Assembly: GCA_947574505.1 (NCBI GenBank)
Contig: CANPJW010000002.1
Coordinates: 1-64,000, forward strand
DNA: 64,000 nt
Origin: an uncultured Bacteroides sp.
GTDB taxonomy: Bacteria; Bacteroidota; Bacteroidia; Bacteroidales; Bacteroidaceae
Direction: 5' to 3'
Shown here: positions 38,050 to 46,668 of the stretch, in pieces
How the letters are laid out: every line of letters begins with the position of its first letter
Position numbering within the stretch: the stretch's first letter is position 1
Position numbers and translations under genes: made by a program
Notes under the pieces: model-generated
Databases searched by the model: none
What the model saw: the letters and a program-made list of their open reading frames with translations, nothing else
What the model was told of the DNA's origin: nothing

Positions 38050-38505
38050 TTATTCTATCAACCAATTTAAATCTATATCAGGATATGCTTTATGAATAGC
38101 TTGGACAACTTGTAGAGAAGGAGCATTTTTACCTCTGATAATGTGCAATAAAGTAGATGGTCCAATCCCTATTTTTTTAGCAAAAAGAGGAATAGATAGT
38201 TTTTCTTTTTCCATAATATACACAATTCGGTCTTTTATACCTTCCATCTTAGAAGGTCTCTGCATTTTACCAAATAACTCCTGGGAAAGTTCCTCATCCT
38301 CACCTTCATCTTTCAAATCAGATAATACAGAATCAAAAAGGAGCATCTTAAACAAAACCGTTTCTTCGGTTGTATAATACACGCGTGAATATGCCAAGAG
38401 CTTATCATTTATTATTTTTTGTGCTTTAAAACAAAGTTCTTTTTCATACTCATCTTTTACTTGGAGAGGTAATTGAGACTCCCCAATTTTGATTATTATT
38501 TTCAT
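38050..38505 (-). CDS. ZapA-like domain fused to a Cro/CI-type helix-turn-helix domain (151 aa)
   Basis: Residues 1-65 match the ZapA pattern: a short beta hairpin (KIIIKIGESQLPLQV) followed by EKELCFKAQKIINDKLLAYSRVYYTTEETVLFKMLLFDSVL, as in the FtsZ-ring regulator ZapA. An acidic linker (KDEGEDEELSQELF) follows. Residues about 95-151 are an XRE-type helix-turn-helix: VYIMEKEKLSIPLFAKKIGIGPSTLLHIIRGKNAPSLQVVQAIHKAYPDIDLNWLIE. Such a fusion of a ZapA-like oligomerisation domain with a DNA-binding domain is unusual; it may be a regulator that senses or uses dimerisation, or a regulator of this operon. A decayed second copy of the ZapA part lies just upstream at 38546-38596. Confidence 0.75.
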   Translation of the reverse strand: MKIIIKIGESQLPLQVKDEYEKELCFKAQKIINDKLLAYSRVYYTTEETVLFKMLLFDSVLSDLKDEGEDEELSQELFGKMQRPSKMEGIKDRIVYIMEKEKLSIPLFAKKIGIGPSTLLHIIRGKNAPSLQVVQAIHKAYPDIDLNWLIE

Positions 38506-38545
38506 AAATATATTTCTTCTTTATTTTCCATTTCATTGCTGTTCC

Positions 38546-38596
38546 ATTAAAATCTAAAAGAATCATTTTAAACAATATCGATTCTTCAGTTGAAAG
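38546..38596 (-). pseudogene. Decayed second ZapA-like fragment
   Basis: This reads LSTEESILFKMILLDFN, very close to YTTEETVLFKMLLFDSV of the intact neighbour at 38050. It has no start and runs into unrelated sequence, so it is a remnant of a duplicate gene. Confidence 0.5.
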
Positions 38597-38611
38597 AAAC
38601 AAAGCCATCTC

Positions 38612-38653
38612 TCATCTATCCAACCTCTTTAAAGCTTCAATAGCTTTCTCCAC
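38612..38653 (-). pseudogene. Sel1-type C-terminal tail, out of frame with the DUF1232 gene
   Basis: Reads VEKAIEALKRLDR then a stop, matching the tail EEAVEALKRLGR of the intact Sel1-repeat gene. It overlaps the 3' end of the DUF1232 gene in another frame, so recombination joined two unrelated gene ends here. Confidence 0.5.
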
Positions 38654-39026
38654 AATCGGAGGCCTGTTTTTTATATCGCTCCAATTCCTTAGATGAAACA
38701 TTCAATGCCCAAATGATAATTGCCGTATCATCCACAAATCCCATTGGTAAGAAGTCAGGAATCATATCTACTGGAGAAAGTAGATAAAGTGTAGCTGCTA
38801 TGATGTAAATCAAACTACAGATATCATAATCTTTATACTTTCCCGTTGCAATATCCCGCAGATAACAATACATTAAATTGAGTTGTTCCCGAAGATGGCT
38901 CAAACCTTTTCTCGACAAAAATAGCCCTAACTGAAAAACTAACGCTTTCAGCCGTCTCAGATTATAAGCACACTTTGTAGCTTTAGTTATCCAGTTTGAC
39001 TGCAAAAAATCAACAATAAACGACAT
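38637..39026 (-). CDS. DUF1232 (YkvA-type) membrane protein (129 aa)
   Basis: The family core is DICSLIYIIAATLYLLSPVDMIPDFLPMGFVDDTAIIIWALN (about residues 68-110), with the conserved SPVDxIPD motif and two membrane-associated helices. The N-terminal part is basic and helical (RRLKALVFQLGLFLSRKGLSHLREQL). DUF1232 proteins are small membrane proteins of unknown function. The last residues (ASDCGESY) derive from DNA that in another frame encodes a Sel1 tail, so the natural C-terminus may have been replaced. It lies 5 bp after a zinc-ribbon gene in the operon. Confidence 0.75.
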   Translation of the reverse strand: MSFIVDFLQSNWITKATKCAYNLRRLKALVFQLGLFLSRKGLSHLREQLNLMYCYLRDIATGKYKDYDICSLIYIIAATLYLLSPVDMIPDFLPMGFVDDTAIIIWALNVSSKELERYKKQASDCGESY

Positions 39027-39031
39027 AAAAT

Positions 39032-39265
39032 TTAACCTTCTTTTTTGGAATAAAATTTATAATGACATCTATTACAACAATACTCTGATGGAATAGTTTT
39101 TTTAATCATTGAAGAGGTTTGTGTATGCATCCATGAAGGAGTCAACGAAGATACGATTAAACTTCCAGCAATAGCTACTCCATATGTTCCTGCTCTTTCT
39201 ATGCACCCTAACATAGTATATGATACATTGTGACTCCCACACTTTGGGCATTTTATTTTTCCCAT
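39032..39265 (-). CDS. Zinc-ribbon membrane-associated protein (77 aa)
   Basis: Starts with CPKCGSHNVSY and ends with CCNRCHYKFYSKKEG, two CxxC pairs that would fold together as a zinc ribbon around a central, moderately hydrophobic segment (GTYGVAIAGSLIVSSL). Such an arrangement, with a membrane segment inserted in the ribbon, is seen in small membrane adaptor proteins. Two bp after the previous gene and 5 bp before the DUF1232 gene. Confidence 0.7.
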   Translation of the reverse strand: MGKIKCPKCGSHNVSYTMLGCIERAGTYGVAIAGSLIVSSLTPSWMHTQTSSMIKKTIPSEYCCNRCHYKFYSKKEG

Positions 39266-39267
39266 TT

Positions 39268-39492
39268 TTACAACTTTTTAAAATCAAAATAACCACTACT
39301 CAATATACTCTCATGTCCCTTTATATTGAAACCTTCAAGTTCCAACCGCTTGGTTACAGCCTCTTTACTATTAATAGAATCAAATGGCAAATGCCCAAAA
39401 GGAAGATTCACAAAAAAAGTTTGTCCTTTATCAATCCTCATCCCTCCACTAAGCGGAATGTTTACTTTTGTTGTTAATTGAAATTGCGACAT
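39268..39492 (-). CDS. Hypothetical protein (74 aa)
   Basis: I use the ATG at 39492 (MSQFQLTTKVNIPLSGGM) rather than the GTG at 39516 because it lies just after the previous stop. The protein has alternating beta-type stretches (QLTTKVNIPLSGGMRIDKGQTFFVNLP) and ends with a ferredoxin-like helix-strand. It could be an immunity protein or accessory subunit of the neighbouring HNH/zincin protein, but nothing proves it. Confidence 0.55.
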   Translation of the reverse strand: MSQFQLTTKVNIPLSGGMRIDKGQTFFVNLPFGHLPFDSINSKEAVTKRLELEGFNIKGHESILSSGYFDFKKL

Positions 39493-39502
39493 ATTATCTT
39501 TG

Positions 39503-39781
39503 TTATTTAATTCCACGATTAATACTTTTTATGGCTCTCTCCGGTTCTTTGATTAACCAGTCTATTGTCAATAAAGCTGCCGGATAAGTCAGATCAAATT
39601 TATGTTTCAATTCTGACAGTTTAAAACCCTCGACTATATAATCCGTTTCTTCCTCACTGACTAACCAACATCGAAATCCTTTTTGTAAACTATTATCTAT
39701 TTGGAGCAATTCAGGAGCAATAGCAAGAGCCTGTTTCTCCGTATACCCCCTTGAAATCAATATATTTTTTATTTCTTCCAT
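39503..39781 (-). CDS. Hypothetical helical protein (92 aa)
   Basis: Begins with a UBA-like or helical-bundle segment (EEIKNILISRGYTEKQALAIAPELLQIDNSLQ), then a strand-rich centre and a terminal helix (LLTIDWLIKEPERAIKSINRG). It starts 4 bp after the HNH/zincin gene and its stop lies 10 bp before the next start, so it is co-transcribed. No family recognised; a chaperone, inhibitor or immunity role is conceivable. Confidence 0.55.
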   Translation of the reverse strand: MEEIKNILISRGYTEKQALAIAPELLQIDNSLQKGFRCWLVSEEETDYIVEGFKLSELKHKFDLTYPAALLTIDWLIKEPERAIKSINRGIK

Positions 39782-39785
39782 GTCA

Positions 39786-41261
39786 TTATGCTATTTTACT
39801 CATATAACTTTTTAACACATCTTCCGCAAAAGCCCGCGCATCCGCTTCTACAGGCTGCATTTGGTAAACTTTAAATCCAAAGTGTTGCACATCTTTATAA
39901 CCATACTCAAATTCATTTATACACCAATTAGAGACTTCGCCCTGACGTGGATGTACTTCTCTCACATATAAATTATAGTGTTGATAAGCATGGCGTCCTT
40001 CATGAACTAACGTATCCAAAACTTGAATATACGCATCTCCGGAATTTGAGCGAATATAGTCAATATTTATTGTTATTTTATTAGAATCTTGTGAATAATT
40101 ACCGATGTATCCATTTCCTAAGTTTTTGGTACAAACTTCACAAGCCGGACGATGGGAAATTGCAGCTATCTTATTCTCTAATTGTTGTAATACCTCCATT
40201 CGATTATCAAAAGATATTTCTTTCCATTCACTATAATCTATTCCCGCCATACTGCTCATTGTTTCTGATATTTTTTCTATCTGAACAGAATCTTGTGGAG
40301 CCTCCAAATATAAAGGATTAATCTCATGTTTTATCGACTCAAGCAGCTTTACCAGATCTTTATCTGAATCAATAGCTTTAGGAGGTAAGTCGTCTCTTCT
40401 ATTTAATTCATCAATTCGGGCAATCAATAGATCAGTATCTTTTAATGGCAATACTTCACTAATATATTCCAGTTGAGAAGGAGACATTTTACTATTGTAT
40501 GCGGCTTCATCAAAAATTATATTCTCGTCTACTTTTGCCATATCAGAATCAGCCAACAAGTGATCTTGAATCCAACGATCATTCCATGTAGCCATGCCTC
40601 CTGTATGTTGATGTTTCTTCATGCTATGAATATCTTCATCAATTAGTTTCATCCGCCCATAATCAATATCATGATGCCAAGTCAATCCGGAAATTTTATC
40701 CTTTTCATCCATAATATCGGCATACTGGTAATCATTTAGATTTAAAGATTCCTTCAAGTTCGGTTCTCTGACTAATTCATCTTTTAACATTCTTGTAGCG
40801 TATTTCATCTGCATTCTATCTGAACCATTACCATACTTTTTCCAGAATGCATCAGACATACAGTAATCAGGAAGACAGATTTCTCGTTTGATTGGAAATT
40901 CAGGAAACACACCTCTATATATTTTTCCTGTGGAAGAAACAAATGGCTGCATCGAATATTTCACACCATTCACACTCTTTCCGTCCCAAAAATGCTGACC
41001 TGTTTTTATAGTTTGTATCTCTGGGAAAAATTCCTTAAAAAGAGAATCTTTGTTTAAACCGGTCTGTTCTGACACTTCATTTATTCTGGCATCTACATTC
41101 CGTACAAAATCAATCTTTTTTTCTAAGCTTAGTTCCTCCCATCTCTCAGTTTTTATTTCTAGCTCCTTTAAATAGCAACTTTCGGAGTGCCCCAATATTG
41201 GACTCTTCACCCTTTCATTTGAAATATCTATATCTTCAACTTTTTGATTGAATAAATTCAT
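39786..41261 (-). CDS. Protein with HNH-like nuclease motif and zincin motif (491 aa)
   Basis: Two distinct catalytic-looking regions occur. Around residues 190-222, LTWHHDIDYGRMKLIDEDIHSMKKHQHTGG matches the WHH/LHH subgroup of HNH/endonuclease VII nucleases common in polymorphic toxins. Around residues 413-428, DTLVHEGRHAYQHYN contains an HExxH zinc motif, and the later PVEADARAFAEDVL supplies a plausible third ligand, so the C-terminal part is a zinc metallopeptidase-like (zincin) domain. The first 180 residues are not recognised. No signal peptide. The protein may be an effector of the island, using a nuclease and/or protease; it starts one base after the HerA-like gene, with two small genes directly downstream. 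Confidence 0.7.
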   Translation of the reverse strand: MNLFNQKVEDIDISNERVKSPILGHSESCYLKELEIKTERWEELSLEKKIDFVRNVDARINEVSEQTGLNKDSLFKEFFPEIQTIKTGQHFWDGKSVNGVKYSMQPFVSSTGKIYRGVFPEFPIKREICLPDYCMSDAFWKKYGNGSDRMQMKYATRMLKDELVREPNLKESLNLNDYQYADIMDEKDKISGLTWHHDIDYGRMKLIDEDIHSMKKHQHTGGMATWNDRWIQDHLLADSDMAKVDENIIFDEAAYNSKMSPSQLEYISEVLPLKDTDLLIARIDELNRRDDLPPKAIDSDKDLVKLLESIKHEINPLYLEAPQDSVQIEKISETMSSMAGIDYSEWKEISFDNRMEVLQQLENKIAAISHRPACEVCTKNLGNGYIGNYSQDSNKITINIDYIRSNSGDAYIQVLDTLVHEGRHAYQHYNLYVREVHPRQGEVSNWCINEFEYGYKDVQHFGFKVYQMQPVEADARAFAEDVLKSYMSKIA

Positions 41262-41262
41262 A

Positions 41263-43905
41263 CTATTTCACTTTATTCACTTTAACCCAATACGTATCTG
41301 TAGATAATGAACTAGAAACGACACATTGACCTGTCATCAATTTCGCAATAACTTTACGTTGTTCATCGTTTAGCCCCATTGATTCACTAATTGCTTTACA
41401 ATCATCTTCAGCAACCAAACGATGCGTAATTTTCAAATTCGTATTTTTAATCGCATCAGGAATCAATCGTGTCGGCACTTGATCTACCAAGAATATCCCT
41501 TCCCCATACGCCCGGATTTCTGACAACATATTACTAAACATCATTGCCGATTTGTATTGAGGCAATTCCTGATTCTCACATTTCGCCATCACCCGATGAG
41601 CTTCTTCAATAACCGTCAAATGCCGACAAGTGTTATCATTAAAATCAATCTCCCCTACTTCAGCTTGCGCAGCACGATACTCATATAAGAATTGAAGAAT
41701 CAAAGCCATAAAGAATGACTTATCAACATCATCTCCTACGTAAGAAAGATTGATGATGCAAGGTTTACTAAATAAGTCCGCCCAAGGAGTTGAGTGAAGC
41801 GTATTCAGCATTTCTCCCTTCCATCCTCTTTTCAGACTATCAATACGGGTATTCAAACAAGCTTTCATATTTCGCTCTATCCGCTCTTCATATTGCCGAT
41901 TAGAAATGACTTTATCCACACTGATACTCATCCCGTTCAACGTGGGCGGGAGCGTAACACCATACTTTGGCTCTTGCCCCAACCAATCTGTTGACTTGTT
42001 CTGATAAACCGTATAAATCAAATCCTCCATCAACACAGGGAGAATGTCATACATAGGAAATGCTGCCGCAAAAGTTGATTTCAATCTATCAATATGAGTC
42101 AATACGTTTGGCTCCTGTTCTTCTTTTAACCAAACTAATTCAAAAGGATTTAGTTTCATTTTTTTAGGAGTAAAGCCTGTTTTATACTTCTTACAACCGG
42201 GAATATAAATATCAATAGGATTCTCTGGATGCAATTCATTATAATTTAAAGCCCAATCTACATATTCCGTCTTTGCCGGCTCAATTACTAAAAACGGACA
42301 ATTCATCCCTAAGCCATTCAATATAGATTGAACCGTATTCGTCTTCCCACTACCGTTAATTCCGGAAAGCAAAGTATGACGAGATAACACATCTATCGGA
42401 ATATGATATTCTAGTTTTGTTTCAGTTCCACCATATAATAATTTTCCAAATGTAATCGCATGTTCTCCTCCTTCGTCCGGCTGATTCAAACTAAATTCTG
42501 GAGAACTATCTATCACACTAATCCCAGGAACTGCACGTAATGGAAAATTAATCAAATAAGAGAGTTCTTTAGTGGTAAGAAGTGTCCTCAACTCTTTAAA
42601 ATGATTACCTAAAGGATGCTCAAAATATTCATCAGAAGGAGTTTTTATACGTATCGTTGGTGCTGCCATTAATGCTAAAGTATTGTTTTTCTCTTCATCA
42701 ACCAATGAAGATACATCATGAATACGAACCGGTTCAAAAATCGATTCCTGACCACTCAATATAGACCTTAGCTGCAATGACGCACTTTGAATATCGGCTT
42801 CCTTTTCTGCCATCAAATAAACACCCACGTTCCAACATCCAATAGCCTTTCCAGTCTCAAATCGTTTGGAATGGTAAAATAAATGTTCTGAAACGGATTC
42901 GATATGCTTATTAACCAAATTCTGACTGATACTTTTACTCTGATTTTGAGTAACCCCAATAGATTCTGTTTTTCGAGAGATACACGAAGCCACAGCTACA
43001 CTAGCCGGTGGAAAAAACGAAGATACCAACAGTAAACTTGCATCTGCAATTTCATGCATATTAATCGTTTTCTTTGAAATAGAATCTGAAAATCCTTCAA
43101 TAATCCCTTTTGCTTTACTGAAGGATTCATTAGTTCCCTCCGATGCACTTTCTGAAAAATTAAAAGATTTCAAAGATTCAGCTTGTCCATTAAAATCCCT
43201 ACATTTATACAATATTTCATCAACCTCTTGTTCCGGTACTGGATCTGCAACAACTAAATAAGAGAAATTCTTCTTCCTCATTCCCGCAATCAATTTGTCT
43301 ATCGTTGCCGGATAAATTGATTTATATTGGCTTTCCATAGAAGGAATACCCGTTATAGAATAAATATAATCATATCCTTTCTGTTCATCCTTAATTTTAT
43401 CGGTTATAAAATCCAAACGTTTTTTTCCTTTTACCGTTCTACATTTTATTCCTGGCCAAATCCCCTCTATAAAGTCTGACAAACTATCTACAAAAGAAAG
43501 CTTAACTTCCCGACTATCAATCGGGCGAATACCTATATAAAGATGACAAACGCCATTTTCACTATACACCAAAAAGATCAGTTGCGTCTTCTTCGGCAGA
43601 AAACAAGCCGAAAGAATCTTTTGTATAGCCGAAAAACAATTCTCCACATTATTATCAAGTGGCTTCCCGATACGTTCTATTTCTATCCAATAGGGAACCA
43701 ATGGAGAATCGAACTGATGAATCGCTTCTAATCCAAACCCAGCACCTGTCCGCCCCTCTTTATCTATTTCATTCAGATATTTTCGTTCCATCGTAAAAGA
43801 CAACGACTGAGCTACAGCGTTAGCAGCCAGCACTTTTGCTATTGGTTCAAAACGGTCCTCATCTTGTCTTCCATCTTGAGGTTTCTTTTCTAAAATTGTT
43901 TCCAT
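41263..43905 (-). CDS. HerA/VirB4-like ATPase (DUF87 type, 880 aa)
   Basis: A large pumping-type P-loop ATPase of the HerA-FtsK superfamily. Walker A is GINGSGKT (about 509-516), followed by the PFLVIEPAKTEYVDW stretch typical of the VirB4/HerA group; Walker B is TVIEEAHRVMAK (about 757-768); the sensor glutamine lies in GIFLVDQVPTRLIPDAIKNTNLKITHR. The N-terminal 450 residues are a separate region (possible beta-barrel and helical parts) with no recognised family. HerA-type hexamers translocate DNA and often drive nucleases such as NurA, PLD or Sir2 in repair and phage defence. There are no conjugation genes nearby, which speaks against a VirB4 role in secretion. One base from the HNH/zincin gene and 13 bp from the Hsp70-like gene. 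Confidence 0.88.
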   Translation of the reverse strand: METILEKKPQDGRQDEDRFEPIAKVLAANAVAQSLSFTMERKYLNEIDKEGRTGAGFGLEAIHQFDSPLVPYWIEIERIGKPLDNNVENCFSAIQKILSACFLPKKTQLIFLVYSENGVCHLYIGIRPIDSREVKLSFVDSLSDFIEGIWPGIKCRTVKGKKRLDFITDKIKDEQKGYDYIYSITGIPSMESQYKSIYPATIDKLIAGMRKKNFSYLVVADPVPEQEVDEILYKCRDFNGQAESLKSFNFSESASEGTNESFSKAKGIIEGFSDSISKKTINMHEIADASLLLVSSFFPPASVAVASCISRKTESIGVTQNQSKSISQNLVNKHIESVSEHLFYHSKRFETGKAIGCWNVGVYLMAEKEADIQSASLQLRSILSGQESIFEPVRIHDVSSLVDEEKNNTLALMAAPTIRIKTPSDEYFEHPLGNHFKELRTLLTTKELSYLINFPLRAVPGISVIDSSPEFSLNQPDEGGEHAITFGKLLYGGTETKLEYHIPIDVLSRHTLLSGINGSGKTNTVQSILNGLGMNCPFLVIEPAKTEYVDWALNYNELHPENPIDIYIPGCKKYKTGFTPKKMKLNPFELVWLKEEQEPNVLTHIDRLKSTFAAAFPMYDILPVLMEDLIYTVYQNKSTDWLGQEPKYGVTLPPTLNGMSISVDKVISNRQYEERIERNMKACLNTRIDSLKRGWKGEMLNTLHSTPWADLFSKPCIINLSYVGDDVDKSFFMALILQFLYEYRAAQAEVGEIDFNDNTCRHLTVIEEAHRVMAKCENQELPQYKSAMMFSNMLSEIRAYGEGIFLVDQVPTRLIPDAIKNTNLKITHRLVAEDDCKAISESMGLNDEQRKVIAKLMTGQCVVSSSLSTDTYWVKVNKVK

Positions 43906-43918
43906 CTTATTTTATTTT

Positions 43919-45832
43919 TTACTCTATAGGAATTCTGACTCTATCTATATTATATTGAATTAACTTTTCAAGATAGGATTTTAACTCTTTAGACACAATA
44001 TTGCTAAACGAAGCATCTTCCAAGAACGTCTTAACCAACTCCGATTTAATGTCACTCTTAATCTTCGACTCGTTCTTTTCAAGTTCTTGGCATATATCCT
44101 TACGTCTGTTTTCCTCTGATTTAAATTTATATATCAAAAATTTAATTGCTTGATATATCAAAGAAAAGACACCAAATAAAAAGATACCAAGAGCTGCCCA
44201 TAATAATTTGTTGACAATCCCCGATGTGTGTTTCATACATATATCGGAGATACTTTGTATATCCAAACTGATATCCGAAACCTCATTACGTACATTCTTA
44301 ATCTCTTGACCAGGGGCATAATAGCGAATAATGTCATTCAGTTCCATCCTGACATCTTCACTTTCATACTGAAAGAATTGATTAAAAATCCCAGAGATAA
44401 CAGACGATAATTCACTTTCTGTGAATTTTTCTAATCTCATGCGGATATCGGCTTCCAAGTCTTTTGCCCCTAAATTCTTATCCAAATCTTTTCTTTTAAA
44501 ATCCGAACAAGCCTCGTGCACCACATTCCATGAAGTTTCGGAGATACATTCCGCCATATCTTGGACCAACTTGTCCATTCTCATACACAGCCTTTGAGAT
44601 TCTACCAACTGCATCTTTTTTCTTTCCAAATCTTCTCTCAATACAGATGTTATCGCATCAGCTGTTCCTATTAGGGCGATCCCTCTTGACACAGTCAACG
44701 AAGGTTCTGAATCACCCTTCACTTGCTCATCTGAGAGTTGAAACATTTCTGTAATAATCGGTTTTAAAAAGTTCATCCTTGTTGCTCCTCCAGCAAGATA
44801 AACCCCATAAACCTTTTTACCACGAATCCATTGATTCAAATAGTTCCTTATGGCATTCTTTATATCAGTCTTATAATGACACACTTGTTCCAACCATTCA
44901 TTGAATTTATTCACATTCGAAAATTTCAATGTCAATGCCACATCTTCATATTTATCAATATCCTCTTCTGGAAAGGAATCCAAATTTACAATACGTGCCA
45001 ATTCTATTTTCTCTTTAACACGTAAATTCGTATCGCTTGTATTATAAATAGCTTCTTTCTTCTTTCTACACTCAAAAAGAAATGCATCTTTATACATCGG
45101 ATATTTCTTTAGAAAATCAGAAAATACATTATCCTTTAACAACAGTTGCTCAAAAATCGCCTGTTCAATAATAGATGCACCGCAAGGATACCCATGATCT
45201 ATAGGATCAGGATCATCAAAATTCAAATAAGTAAAATCCAGTGTACTTGACCCTAAATCAAAGACAATGCCTCCTTGCAACACATTTTTCTTGAATTCAT
45301 CTCTATTTATCGCATAGAAAATAGCTGCACGCGATTCTGAAGTCAGTCCCCCTAACGGTATACCGGCTTCTAAGGCCATCCGCCGATACAAATCTTTCGT
45401 TTCATCATCTGTCCATCCGGAAGGACGAGCAATATATACAATATGATTACCTTTTTGCAATTTATCAACTTTCTCAATAATGCGCGCATATATAGATCGC
45501 ATATATTCAATCATCAGTTGTTCAGATTCTCCTTCTATTTCTTTAGGACATTGCTTAAAACCAACTCTCATTTTAGCACCATCCATCATAAAATCTGAAT
45601 GAAAAGCATCCTTTCCAATATAACACCTCCCGTCCGGAGTTATATTAATAGCTGAAGGAATCACCTTTAAATTTCCAATTAATTCTACATCATGAGGTAT
45701 AGATTCTCTCTTTCCGGCCGATTTATCCCACTCCAATTCACACCAGGCAGCAGATGTTTCGCCATGCCCAAAGTCTATCCCAACCACATACCTATGCCGA
45801 TTCTTATCCGGCTTAACCAACAGATAGTCCAT
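43919..45832 (-). CDS. Membrane-anchored Hsp70-like ATPase (637 aa)
   Basis: The N-terminal 390 residues form an actin/Hsp70 ATPase fold: phosphate-1 motif GIDFGHGETSA (18-28), phosphate-2 motif VFDLGSSTLDFTYL (about 189-202) and adenosine motif YLAGGATRMNFLKPI (about 338-352). In place of the peptide-binding domain there is a long helical region (400-530), a membrane segment (about 542-565, LLWAALGIFLFGVFSLIYQAI) and a charged C-terminal helix (ENRRKDICQELEKNESKIKSDIKSELVKTF). It therefore is not a normal DnaK chaperone; it would sit at the inner membrane with its ATPase in the cytoplasm. Thirteen bases upstream of the HerA-like gene and 4 bp after the preceding small gene, so it is tightly operonic. 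Confidence 0.85.
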   Translation of the reverse strand: MDYLLVKPDKNRHRYVVGIDFGHGETSAAWCELEWDKSAGKRESIPHDVELIGNLKVIPSAINITPDGRCYIGKDAFHSDFMMDGAKMRVGFKQCPKEIEGESEQLMIEYMRSIYARIIEKVDKLQKGNHIVYIARPSGWTDDETKDLYRRMALEAGIPLGGLTSESRAAIFYAINRDEFKKNVLQGGIVFDLGSSTLDFTYLNFDDPDPIDHGYPCGASIIEQAIFEQLLLKDNVFSDFLKKYPMYKDAFLFECRKKKEAIYNTSDTNLRVKEKIELARIVNLDSFPEEDIDKYEDVALTLKFSNVNKFNEWLEQVCHYKTDIKNAIRNYLNQWIRGKKVYGVYLAGGATRMNFLKPIITEMFQLSDEQVKGDSEPSLTVSRGIALIGTADAITSVLREDLERKKMQLVESQRLCMRMDKLVQDMAECISETSWNVVHEACSDFKRKDLDKNLGAKDLEADIRMRLEKFTESELSSVISGIFNQFFQYESEDVRMELNDIIRYYAPGQEIKNVRNEVSDISLDIQSISDICMKHTSGIVNKLLWAALGIFLFGVFSLIYQAIKFLIYKFKSEENRRKDICQELEKNESKIKSDIKSELVKTFLEDASFSNIVSKELKSYLEKLIQYNIDRVRIPIE

Positions 45833-45836
45833 ATTA

Positions 45837-46631
45837 TTATCGTATTTCCGTTATTTTTCCATTTATAATAGCCAAACCATAATTCTCTAATATTTCAGGA
45901 AGTTCTGCAATCTTCTTCTCTACTCTCTTTATCCTTTTATCCGCCTCATTAGTGTTTTGCTCTATAACTACCAATTCCTGAATAGCTTGAAGCAACAAAG
46001 GATAATCCTTTTGTAAAGAAGGTTTTTCTCTTTTCTCACACATATTCTTCACCCGCTTCACTTGTACACGGTACGTCTCTATCAAATCATCTATTTTCCC
46101 ACAAATATTTTTTATAATACCCATAAATATTTGAACATTTATCGGATGAGATACATTCTCACTTACCACTGACTTAGTTTTACATAGGGAAGAGCCATAT
46201 ATCACAACAGCAGTGCCCGCAATAGCACAAAAAATAGCTTTCCAAGTATCCAACAAAACACCAGATGTTATACCGATAGTTGCTCCTGTAATGGCTCCCG
46301 CCATTAAATATGGATCTATACCCTTTCGCTTATTCTTGTTCTCGGACACATAGGATACATTATCTGATTTCGTCTCCATTCCGGCAGTAATCTCGCGTGC
46401 TATATCCTGTTGGGCATTAAGCAACTCTATAGCCGCAACTAAAATATAATCTTCAGATTGGGTTAAGTTTTGACGATACTCTCCGTTTCCTTCAAACATA
46501 GTATTCAATATGTTCATAACCACGCTTTGAATCTTGGCTGCATCTTGAGGCAACACTAAATTCTCCAGTTCTCTTTCCAACTCATATCTGTTCGACTCGA
46601 ACATTGATACTAAAGTTATCTTATCTTCCAT
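45837..46631 (-). CDS. Helical protein with two membrane segments (264 aa)
   Basis: ATG at 46631 chosen (MEDKITLVSM) over the in-frame GTG at 46637. The N-terminal 100 residues are helical; hydrophobic segments (YLMAGAITGATIGITSGVLL and WKAIFCAIAGTAVVIYGSSL, about 110-150) form a hairpin; the C-terminal half is a coiled coil (MGIIKNICGKIDDLIETYRVQVKRVKNMCEKREK, VIEQNTNEADKRIKRVEKKIAEL). It is 4 bp upstream of the Hsp70-like gene. The membrane hairpin and coiled coil suggest a membrane partner or anchor for that ATPase. No family recognised. Confidence 0.65.
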   Translation of the reverse strand: MEDKITLVSMFESNRYELERELENLVLPQDAAKIQSVVMNILNTMFEGNGEYRQNLTQSEDYILVAAIELLNAQQDIAREITAGMETKSDNVSYVSENKNKRKGIDPYLMAGAITGATIGITSGVLLDTWKAIFCAIAGTAVVIYGSSLCKTKSVVSENVSHPINVQIFMGIIKNICGKIDDLIETYRVQVKRVKNMCEKREKPSLQKDYPLLLQAIQELVVIEQNTNEADKRIKRVEKKIAELPEILENYGLAIINGKITEIR

Positions 46632-46668
46632 ATTCACTCTTACTCTTTTCTTTGTTACACATTTAATA

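Noticed and set aside
38050..38505. The ZapA-like protein as the normal cell-division ZapA
   Set aside because: It has an extra C-terminal helix-turn-helix domain and sits in an accessory operon, so the chromosomal division copy is probably elsewhere.
41263..43905. The HerA-like ATPase as a VirB4/TraG conjugation protein
   Set aside because: No relaxase, mating-pore or other transfer genes occur in the neighbourhood.
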